DNA of 39,864 nucleotides, taken from contig CANFUT010000029.1 of the NCBI GenBank assembly GCA_947450325.1, forward strand, positions 1-39,864, read 5' to 3'. The stretch comes from Flavobacteriia bacterium (GTDB lineage Bacteria; Bacteroidota; Bacteroidia; Flavobacteriales_D; Crocinitomicaceae). Made by a program: the position numbers and the translations under genes. Numbering within the stretch: position 1 is the first letter of the stretch; each line of letters opens with the position of its first letter. The notes below the pieces were generated by a model that saw nothing but the letters and a program-made list of their open reading frames with translations, did no database searches and was not told the DNA's origin. This document shows positions 16,568 to 26,900 of the stretch, piece after piece.

Positions 16568-17506
16568 GTGTTACCAGAATCGATTTCAAATCAAAATGTG
16601 CTGATTTCTCCTTTGAATTGGGGAATGGGACACGTTGCGCGATCGATTGCGATAATACAGCAATTACTTGACCAACAAAATCAAGTTTTCGTGGCTTGCG
16701 ACGATGCTCAAAAAGCGGTTTTTGAAGTCTATTTTTCAAATTTGAATTTCATACTGCATCGACCATATCCGTTTCAATTTTGGGGAAAAGGAAAATGGGC
16801 TTGGGATTTATTTCAGCAACGCAAGAAACTCTTGGAACGATTTGCACAAGAACAAAAAGAAGTCAAACAATACATCGCGGAATTTCAAATTGATGTTGTA
16901 CTTTCAGACCACCGCTATGGTTTCTTTTCGAAGAAAATTCCAAGTGTTTTCATTACGCATCAATTGCATTTACCGTTGAAATGGTTTCAAAAACCGATGC
17001 AATACATTCACCAAAAATTGATTCAAAATTTCAGTTCAGTTTGGGTTTTAGATGATGAAAAAAGTACTTTAGCTGGGAAATTAAGCGAAAAAATCAGGCA
17101 CCCAAATTTACATTATATTGGTTGGAAATCTCGGTTTCAATTGCCAGGCAACGAGCCTAAACCTTGTGACAATTTATATCTTATTAGCGGACCTTTGCCT
17201 TATTCGCAAGATTTTTTGAATGCGTGTATCGAAATGGCCAAGATACAATCGGGAAATAATTTTTGCATTTATCCAAAAGAATTGACTCTTCCTTCAAATT
17301 TACCCGAAAAATTAATTTGTTTACGATCGAATGACTGGAAATTGATGGATTCATATATCCGAGGTGCAAAATTTATTATTTCTCGATCTGGTTATTCTAC
17401 GCTCATGGATTTAAAATTTTTGAATGCAAACAGCAGATTAATCCCAACTCCAGGACAAGCGGAGCAGGAATATCTTGTTACTTTGGTGTTAGCTAGTTTG
17501 AAGTAA
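16568..17506 (+). CDS. MurG-like (GT28-type) glycosyltransferase, possibly C-terminally shortened
   Basis: The 312-residue frame has VLISPLNWGMGHVARSIAII at the N-terminus, the glycine-rich loop of MurG-type GT-B enzymes. FISRSGYSTLMDLKFL and IPTPGQAEQEYL near the C-terminus form the nucleotide-sugar site. The product could glycosylate a lipid, polysaccharide or surface protein; the substrate is unknown. The start is GTG 16568 or 16598. The frame stops only ten residues after GQAEQEY, whereas relatives I remember continue for about 20-40 more residues, so the end may be lost through a frameshift or rearrangement. A decayed copy of this gene's 3' part lies at 20461-20645, beyond the next gene. 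Confidence 0.75.
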   Translation: MLPESISNQNVLISPLNWGMGHVARSIAIIQQLLDQQNQVFVACDDAQKAVFEVYFSNLNFILHRPYPFQFWGKGKWAWDLFQQRKKLLERFAQEQKEVKQYIAEFQIDVVLSDHRYGFFSKKIPSVFITHQLHLPLKWFQKPMQYIHQKLIQNFSSVWVLDDEKSTLAGKLSEKIRHPNLHYIGWKSRFQLPGNEPKPCDNLYLISGPLPYSQDFLNACIEMAKIQSGNNFCIYPKELTLPSNLPEKLICLRSNDWKLMDSYIRGAKFIISRSGYSTLMDLKFLNANSRLIPTPGQAEQEYLVTLVLASLK

Positions 17507-17644
17507 AAATGGATTTTGAATCCTAAGTAAAAATACTTCACTTTAAATTAATGTAATGTTGACTTTAATAAAACCGAGTTTCTTTTTCGATAGCATAATT
17601 TTTCAGGACATTTGTGCCTGAATAGCAAATATTAAAAAACAATC

Positions 17645-20413
17645 ATGGGAAGAATAACGCTTAACAAAGAAGACAATTTATTTGAATTCTTCTTGATTCG
17701 AAATGCAATCTATTTTTTCGGGCCTTCGAAAAAAAATGTCTTTCCTTTGCAATTTTTGATTGGTTTATTAATAAGTGTTTTAGCAGTAAATTTCTGCCAA
17801 TCACAAACTGTTTTGACGCAAAATGATATCGCAATTATTGGATTTAATGCTTCTGGTACAGATCAATTTTCAGTTGTGTTACTTCGAGATATAGAACCCA
17901 ATACATCAATAAGTTTCACCGATAATGGCATGAATTCCCCAATATTAGGTAGAACTGGAGAAGGATTTTTGAATTACAATTCAATATCAGGTGATTGCGC
18001 GGGCACCGTTTTGACTTGGACCAGCGGTATGAGTGTTATAGGCACAGGCTGGAGTGCTGGTTCGCCTGCCAATTTTGCATTCAACGCAAGTGGAGATCAA
18101 TTGTTTGTTTTTCAATGACTCGCTGCCGATTGGGCGACGCAAAATAATGTTACAATCATTTATGCAATCAATACAAACGTAAATTGGTTAACAACAGGAA
18201 CTGCAGCGGCAACAAGTTCATATTTTCCTGATCAATTGCTGTTAGGTGGTTCATTATTAATTAATTCACCAAATTTCTGTTATACTAATTCAACGATTTC
18301 TGATACACGAGCAAATATTTTAGCCTCTCTCGTCGATGCCGCGAATATCAATTCAAGCAATAGCCAAATTATTTTTCCAAGTTATGCCAATTTTGTGGTT
18401 AATGATGAACTTGTTTCGACTGTCAATTCAGATAACCAAAATATTTGTTTGGGTGAATCCATCAATACAATAAGTTACCAAATTGCTGGTCAGTCGGTAA
18501 ATGTGACTGGCTTACCCACTGGTGTCAATGCTGATTTTGTAAATGGAATTTTGTCAATTACTGGAACGCCGTCAACTTTTGGAACTTTTAATTACGCTGT
18601 ATCAATTATTGGTTGCAACGCTTTGTCGCAAAATGGAACAATTACGGTGAATGATTTAAGCGCGCCTACTGCCGTTACTCCTCAAGCATTTTGTTCTTCC
18701 ACTGCCTCGATTGCAGATTTAATCGCATCAGGAACAAATATTCAATGGTTCGACGTGCCTTCAGGAGGAGCCGCGCTACCTGGAAATACAATACTAACAA
18801 ACGGAAATTATTATGCGCAATCAATTTCAGGTGCGTGCCAAAGCACTCTCACCGCAGTTGCAGTATCCATAGGAAGTTCTCTTGCAGCGCCTGTTGCTTT
18901 TTCTCCGCAAGCATTTTGTTCATCAACTGTCTCGATTGCAGATTTAATCGCATCAGGAACAAATATTCAATGGTTCGACGTGCCTTCTGGAGGAACTGCG
19001 CTACCTACAAATACAATAGTAACAAACGGAAATTATTATGCGCAATCAATTTCAGGTGCGTGCCAAAGCACTCTCACCGCTGTTGCAGTATCCATAGGAA
19101 GTTCTGTTGCAGCACCTACTGCCGTCTCTCCGCAACTATTCTGCAATTCTACAAGTACAATTTCAGACTTAAATGCCACTGGAACAAATATACTTTGGTA
19201 CACTTCTTCAACTGGAGGTTCGGCATTGGCTGCAAACGCATTTTTGTCATCAGGAAATTACTATGCTTCGGATGTGGTGAACGGATGTGAAAGTACATTG
19301 AGGACGCTTGTTGTCGTTGATTTTAGTCCAACTGCTGCACCACTATCAGCTACGCAATCTTTTTGTTCGTCATCTCAAGCAACAGTTCAAAATTTGGTAG
19401 CTGTTGGGTCGTCAATTCAGTGGTACAATTCTAGTGTTGGTGGCTCGCCGCTGCCTTTGTCTCAGATATTAAATTCAGGTGTTTATTATGCAAGTTCAAC
19501 TACCGGAAGTTGTGAAAGCATTACCAGAACTGCCACGAATGTTTTTATTGAACAGGCTTTATCGCCAGCTGTATTATCAGGAAATTCTGCAATTTGTTTA
19601 GGACAAAACGGGCAACTTTTCGCAAGCGATCCAGCAGGTTTTTGGTCTAGTTCTTCACCAAACATAGCCGTAAATGCTTTAACCGGCCTGATTTCCACTT
19701 TCAGTGTCGGAAATTCGTTAGTGAGTTACACTTTGACTGGAAATGGTCTTTGTCCAGTGGTTGTTTCTGATTATGTTGTTGCGGTCATTGATATTCCTTC
19801 AGTCTTTTTAGGAAACGACACCAGTATATGTATCAATAATTTACCATACATACTATTCGCAGCGACTGCGGAGGTAGGATTGAATTTTACTTGGAACGAT
19901 TCACAAACAACACAGGGAATTAATATTTCAAGTGCTGGGATTTACAGTGTAACAGTTGAAAATGCTGCTGGTTGTGTTAATACCGATGAGATTCAAATTC
20001 AGACTCAAATTCAGCCGCAATTGACGATTCTCGGATCAGCTATTGATTTTTATACTTACAATGGTCAAACATATACGCAAGCTGGAACTTACGCGCAAAA
20101 TATTTCAAATGCATCAGGTTGTGATAGTTTGATAACATTGATTTTGACCTTTGATTATTTGGGCTTAGAAAATACAGAAAATGATTTTTTAAAATTTTAT
20201 CCCAATCCTGCGCAGTCCAATCTTTTTGTCGAAAATAGTCATTTAGCTGGAGTGGAAATAGTTGTTTTGAATACCGAAGGTAAAGTCTTAAAGCAGATTT
20301 ACGCGGAAAACGGAACAACGATTATAGATTTGAGCGCACTAGAATCAGGCGTTTATTTTCTTTCATATTCAAACATCGAACGCACTTTATCAAAAAAGTT
20401 TATCAAACTATAA
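17645..20413 (+). pseudogene. T9SS cargo gene interrupted by an in-frame TGA
   Basis: One continuous frame of 923 codons is broken only by TGA at 18116-18118. Translation runs GDQLFVFQ, stop, LAADWATQNNVTII and on in the same frame, so a single G-to-T change in a GGA codon would explain it. TGA is a normal stop elsewhere here (7262-7264, 9504-9506), so recoding is unlikely. The N-terminus has a signal segment at ~38-58 after an unusually long lead. Four ~75-residue Ig-like repeats follow (FCSSTxSIADLIASGTNIQW type), then a type A sorting tail with KFYPNPAQSNLFVEN and a final KKFIKL. The protein was a secreted surface protein. It could be a sequencing error, or the 5' fragment may be a dead product. 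Confidence 0.8.
18665..19120 (+). repeat. near-identical 225-bp tandem repeat inside the broken cargo gene
   Basis: Two consecutive units (about 18668-18892 and 18893-19117) encode the same 75 residues with few changes, and long blocks are base-for-base identical. Two more diverged protein units follow to ~19550. The high DNA identity suggests a recent duplication. Confidence 0.75.
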
Positions 20414-20439
20414 GTTTTTAGGCACCAATAGTGTTAATG

Positions 20440-20654
20440 TTTTTCTTAATGGTTTGTCATAAAGAACTGACTTTGCCTGAATATTTACGTCAAAAATTAA
20501 TTTATTTGCCATCAAATAACTAGAAATTGACCAATTCATATCTCCGAGTGGCAAAATTCTTCATTTTTCAAGGTAGTAATTCAACGCTCGCGGATTTGGA
20601 AAATTCGAATGTAAACAACAGATTAATACCAACTTCTAGACAAAGTGAATAAAT
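20440..20654 (+). pseudogene. decayed fragment of a glycosyltransferase paralogue
   Basis: This stretch aligns without gaps to the 3' part of the glycosyltransferase (20466-20645 against 17281-17460). By hand I count about 134 identical bases of 180. Translated, it reads KELTLPEYL, LIYLPSNN, stop, KLTNSYLRVAKF, then STLADLENSNVNNRLIPTSRQSE, stop. The live gene has KELTLPSNL, LICLRSNDW, KLMDSYIRGAKF and STLMDLKFLNANSRLIPTPGQAE. The TAG at 20521-20523 replaces a Trp codon. It explains much of the 495-base gap 20414-20908. The rest holds an AT-rich 12-base direct repeat (20738 and 20768) and the next promoter. Confidence 0.8.
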
Positions 20655-20822
20655 GTAATTTAAAATCTCCAATCTGCTGAAAAACAAGACTAAGAGAGCC
20701 ACCAATTTTTTATTTTTAAATGGGTTTTTAATTCGAAATTAAATAATCATTAAGTTACAGAATCCCTATTAAATAATCAATAAATGTAATGATTGTGTAA
20801 CTTTTTTCGAAACCATATGGCG

Positions 20823-20830
20823 TAACTTTG
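20823..20830 (+). promoter_or_regulatory. -7 element (TAACTTTG) of the mosaic cargo gene
   Basis: TAACTTTG is an exact TAnnTTTG match, 78 bases before the ATG at 20909, giving an ordinary leader of about 70 bases. A TTG at 20793 is somewhat too far for a standard -33 box. Confidence 0.5.
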
Positions 20831-20908
20831 CGTCGCCGAATAGATAATGTCCTTTGCTAATTTCATTTAGTAAACTGTCTTATTCGAAAAAATATTTTAT
20901 GGTTTGCG

Positions 20909-23900
20909 ATGAAAACAATTTTATCTAATAAAACAACTAATTTTTACCGAAATTTTCTTTTTGCAGTTTGTGCTGTGTTTTTTGTGAATGTGAATGTGGG
21001 CTGGGGGCAGACGACAAGAACATGGAGCGGATCAACTAGTACCGCTTGGTTAACTGCAACAAATTGGGGTACTGTACCTGGTGCGTTTAATACTACAGGC
21101 AATAATGATATTGCATACTTTAACAATAATACTAATACAGGGGTTGTAATAAATATGAATAATGGTTCGCCTAAAGGAGAATATTATTTAGGAGCAATAA
21201 ACTATGGTACAAGTGCAACAACAGCAAGAACACTTACTAATAGTGCAGGATCACAAACTGGAAATATGTATTTTAATAGTGTCACCCTCAATAGTATTGC
21301 CAATACTATAATTTGGAATCAATCCTCAGTTACCCACACTTTTTCACTTAGTAGTCCAAATATAAATTTTGTTCTAAATAATACAACTGATAATGTAATT
21401 CAAATTACAGGTACAGGAGGTTATACTATAGCGTCTCCAATCACAGGTTCTAATAAATTAACCAAAGCTGGCTCTGGAGCAGGAGTTTTAACTTTAAGTG
21501 GCGTAAATACTTATTCAGGAAACACAACCATTTCCGAAGGAACGTTGGCGCTTTCGGGTTCAGGTTCAATTGCGAATTCACCTGTCATTACAATAGCTTC
21601 AGGAGCAACATTTAACGTGAGCGGTTTGACAACTGCTCTGGCTCTGGGGACACCACAGTCAATAAGCGCATCAGCTACTGGAAGTAATACGACTGGTACA
21701 CTAACTGTTGTTTCTGGAAAAGGTCTGACATTATCTGCAGGTGGCTTGAGCTTTTCAGCATATGGTGGAGGGGCAACAGCACCAATAACAGTTAGTGGAG
21801 TTTCTGCTGGGAGCTTAGTCTTGAATAGTGCTCCAGTTACAGTAGCTACAACAACTGCCTTGGCGGCAGGAACTTATAAATTGGTCGCAAAAGGCGGTTC
21901 TGCTACTGTGACTGGAACTCCTGGAACCTTGACTGTAGGTGGTTCAGGTTTGGCATCTGGTACAACTGGCGCTTTGTCGGTGGTAAGTGGAGAATTAATT
22001 TTGACAGTTTCAATCGCAGCACAAACGGTCACATTTGATGCTAACGGTGGAACAGGTTCAATGTCAAATCAATCAGCTTCAACTGCAACCGCGTTGACAA
22101 ACAATTCATTCACGCGTGCCGGATACAATTTTGCAGGTTGGAATACAATCGCAGGCGGCGGCGGAACAGCTTATGCAAATGGAGCAAGTTTCCCTTTTAC
22201 TGCCAATACAACTTTATATGCGCAATGGACTGCGAATACTTTAACTGTAACTTATGACAGTCAAGGAGGAAGTGCCATTACTGCTGGTTCAACAACAACT
22301 GGTGGAACAATTGCTTCGTCTCCCGGAACACCTACAAGAGCTGGATATACTTTTAATGGTTGGTTTGCCGCTTCAAGTGGTGGATCAGCGATTACTTTTC
22401 CATATACACATGGTCAAACAGCAAACTTTACTTTGTATGCACAATGGACGCTGATTACTTATACAGTTACTTTTAACTCCAATGGTGGTGCAGGTTCAAT
22501 GTCAAACCAAACTGCTGCAGTAGCCACAAATCTAACAACAAATGCCTACACTCGTTCAGGTTATACCTTCTCTGGATGGAATACAGCTTCAAATGGAAGT
22601 GGAACAGTATATGCAAATAGTGCGAGTTATGCATTTACAGCGAGTACAACTTTATATGCACAATGGACGGTGGTTTCCACTCCAACAATCAGTATTTCAG
22701 GAACTTTGTCAGCACTTTCCACTACCTACGGAACTGCGAGTAGCAATACTACTTTCTCCGTTTCAGGATCTGCATTGACCAATGATATTATCGTTACGCC
22801 ACCTGCAGTATTTGAAGTTTCGCTTTCAGCAGCTTCAGGGTTTGGTACTTCATTGACATTAACACAAACGGCAGGCGTTGTTTCTTCCACTACGATTTAC
22901 GTGCGTTTGGCTTCAACTACCAACGCAGGAACTTACAGCGGAAATATCGTTTTGTCGTCTACTGGCGCAACAAATGTGAGTGTTGCAACGGTTTCAAGTA
23001 CAGTGAATCCAGCAACATTGACTGTCACAGGACTTTCCGCTTCTGGAAAAACGTACGATGGAAATACAACCGTTTCAGTTTCAGGAACGGCAGCATTTTC
23101 AGGTTTACAAAATGGAGATTCATTTACGCCTTCAGGTTCAGTTACTTGGGTTTTTCCTTCAGCGAATATCGGTTTACAAACATTGACAAGAACTGGTACT
23201 TATACGTTGGCGAGTTCGAACTATACAATCACACAACCAAGTTTAACAGCAACTATTACTGCCAAAGCATTGACAATCACAAGTGCAACGGGAAACAACA
23301 AAGTTTATGACAATACAACAACCGCAACTTTCATAGGGACGTTGACAGGTGTAGTTTCGCCAGATGTGGTAACTTTCACAGGTTCAGGAACATTTGCTTC
23401 CGTGAACGTTGGAACAGGAATTGCAATTACATCTACCGCAACTTTGGGTGGAGCAGGAGCAGCAAATTATACATTGGCGCAACCAACAGGAATCGCGGCA
23501 AACATTACAGCAAAATCACTCACAATAACTGCTAATAATGTGACAAAAGAAATTGGAGCTACTTTAACAAATGGAACAGGTTCTATTGATTTTATTTCAT
23601 CAGGTTTATTAGCGGGCCAAACAATTGGCTCTGTCACGATTACTTACGGAGCAGGTGCTGCAGCCGGTGACGCTGTTGGTTCATACTCAAATCAGGTAAC
23701 ACCATCCGCAGCAACAGGTGGCACTTTTTTAGCATCCAATTATTCAATTTCATATACTTCAGGAAATATTACAATTCAAAATACAACTGCTGTAGTAATA
23801 TCTTCCTTATGTTCGCCCTTCACGGAGAACTTCAACACACTTGCTAGTTCCGGTGCTTCTTCTGCTACTCCAACAGGTTGGTACTTTATTGAATCCGGTA

Positions 23901-26900
23901 GTAATTCTGATGTGAATTACACCGCAGGAACCGGTAGTGCTAGTGCTGGAGATAGCTACAGTTTCGGTACAGCATCCAATTCAGATAGATCGTTTGGGGG
24001 GGTGCAATCAGGAACTTTGGTTCCTACTGTGGGTGCGAAATATATAAACAGCACAGGTTCAACTATCAACGCTTTGACGATAAGTTATACAGGGGAAACA
24101 TGGAGGGTTGGTGCTGCTAGTCGTTCAGATCGTTTAGATTTTCAGTATAGTACAAATGCTACGTCATTGACAACTGGCACTTGGACAGACGTAGATAATT
24201 TAGATTACACAAATCCGGGACAAGCAACTGGTTCAGGAAGCTTGCAACACAGCGCATCAATATCTAGCGGGATATCGAGTTTGAGCATAGCAAACGGTGC
24301 AACGTTCTGGATTCGTTGGTCGGATCTTAATGCCTCAGGAAGCGATGATGGAATGGGTGTAGATGATTTTAGCATTACTGCTTGTCAATGTGCTTCTCCA
24401 GATGCTTTAGCGTTTGTTCAACAACCAACAAATGTAAGTCAGGGTCTGGCAATGGCTCCCTCAGTTACGGTTAAAGCAATCTGCTCTTCTTCAGGTGGAA
24501 CTGCGAACAGCTATACTGGAAATATTACACTTACGGCTAGCGGTGGAGGTTGCGGCTATGTAAGCCAAACAGTTACTGCGGTGAACGGAGTGGCAACCTT
24601 TAACAATATTGTTTTTACTCGTAGCACACAAACCGGAATTTCCTTGACTGCCTCGGCAAGTACTCTAACTGATGTCGTAAGTAGCACCTTTAATGTTACT
24701 TCAGGAGGCGGAATCAGTACATCTACTGATATAAAAAACGACAATTTTAGCGGTTCAACTCCTGGATGGTCATGGTCCTCAGGTGCAGTTTCCGTTGGAT
24801 CAGGGGGAACTTCTGGAAGTGATGTTACAGGAGTAATAACAGCAGGTAGTAATACTTATTTGAGAAAAAGTTATTCTGCAAATAATACTTCATCAGAAAA
24901 AGGAACAAAGACAACCATAACTTTTGCAAATACTACCAGCTTGTCTAGCTATAATACACTCAAGTTTACATTTAAAATTGCTTCATTGAATTCGAGTGGA
25001 AATGTTTCTGCTTGTAACGGTTGTGGGGTAGATGGCCCGGATTCCTTATTTATTGAAACTTCTGTTGATGGGGGGACTTCATGGCAACGTATATTAACAC
25101 ATGTAGGTGCTTCTGATAAGTTGTTTGCATTTGGAGGTTCAGTGCTCAGTTTAACCTACGGCACGAATACGATACTAAGTGCATCATCAACTCAAAGTGC
25201 GTTCAGTGTGTCCATACCATCAGGTACCTCTCAGTTTCAATTTAGAATGATAGCCAGAAACAATAGAACTGGAGAAAATTGGTGTATTGATGATGTTAAG
25301 TTGGTGGGAGAGTCATATTCAGGAGCTGTAACCAGTCCTTTGCCCACTGTCAGTGCTTTTGGTGCGACAAACATTTGCGTAGGAGGCTCAGCTTATCTAT
25401 ACTCTTCCTTAAGTAATACAGTCGGAGCTTTAACATACAATTGGGCGTCAGCAATAGGTTTATCAGCAACCAACACAAGTGATGTGACAGCAACGTTAAA
25501 TGGTACCCAAAGTTATACCGTTACTGTTACAGATGGTGATAATTGTATTGCATCTTCAAGTGCCGTTACAGTGACTGTAGATTCTCCAAGCACTCCAGCT
25601 GGAGATTGGTTGGGAACTTATAGTAACGATTGGTTTGATTGCCGAAATTGGAAAGGCAAAGAAGTGCCTTCAACTACAACCGATGTAACAATTTTAAGTG
25701 GGACCCCCTATGCACCTTTAATATCGCAGGCAGGGGCTAATTGTAGAGCGCTTACAATTCAAAATGCAGCAACACTTACCGTTAATGATCCATCTTCTGC
25801 ACTTGATGTTTATGGAGCATACACAAATAATGGGGCACTCTCTCATACGAATGGCGAAATTACATTAACTGGAACTGCCGCTTACAATGCAGATTGTGGA
25901 ACTTCGAGTCCGTTTTATAATCTTAAAATCAATAATTCATCTTCCGAAGGAATAACCCTATTGAACAAAGATATGGTCGTATCCAATCAGCTTTCGCTGC
26001 TAGATGGAGTTATTACTACCAATAACAACAAAGTAATCTTGACTTCTACGAATGCTTCCGATATGTTGCACTCAACTGGAAATTCAAGTTTCATTTTCGG
26101 GACTTTGAGACGTTTTATTGCTTCAAATACTTCTGTTTACGAATTACCTGTCGGATTGTCTTCAGAAACATTTGGTTATCGTCGTGCTGATATTATCAAT
26201 AACAATCTATCTGGATTAACGTTTATTGATGCGTCCGTTCGATTAATCCCAGAAACGGCAAATAACATCGATAGTCGCCTTTCAACAACACAAATTGGCA
26301 GTGCCTTAACAGATGTTTTGGGTGGTTCAGTTTGGTCGTTTATCCCAAATACACAGCCATCCGATGGAACATATGGGGTTAAATTATATGTTGCGAACAC
26401 TGGATTGTCGGCGGCAGATGATAATACTTTTTGCCCAGTTAAAAGAAATGACAATTCGACCGATTATGCTGATTGGAATACTTTTGAGCAAACCACTGCC
26501 ATCCCGTCATTAGGATCACAAGGAAGAATTTACGATTCTGGAAATGGTTATGCCCAACGTCTTGGATATTCGTCATTTTCAGAACACGCTTTTGGAAAAA
26601 CACCATCAAAGGAACCATTACCAGTAGAACTGACATTATTTGACGCTTCTTGCCAAGAAACGAATGACGCAAAAATAAATTGGACAACTGCCTCAGAGAA
26701 AAACTCAGATTATTTCGAAGTAGAAGTTTCAACCGATTTGGTTTCATGGTCTGAAGTCGGACAGATTGACGCTGCTGGAAATTCAAGTAGTAAGAGAGAA
26801 TACACGATTTCAGATAACCTTTCAAGAGGTTTGAGATATTACCGCCTGGTGCAAGTTGATTTTGACGGAAAACATAGAACTTACGATCCAGTCAGTTTGA

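Noticed and set aside
18116-18118. TGA read as glycine or another amino acid (recoding)
   Set aside because: TGA ends other normal genes in this window (at 7262-7264 and 9504-9506), and no recoding signal or selenoprotein context is visible.
18665-19120. CRISPR-like array
   Set aside because: The repeats are 225 bp, contiguous, without spacers and in frame. They are protein repeats.
18691-19290. A 199-codon open frame in another register of the cargo gene
   Set aside because: It is open only because the tandem DNA repeat copies the same out-of-frame stretch. Its Cys/Arg-rich translation has no signal or domain.
20738-20779. 12-base direct repeat ATTAAATAATCA as an attachment site or iteron
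   Set aside because: There are only two AT-rich copies 30 bases apart, with no integrase or replication gene nearby. Chance is likely in this composition.
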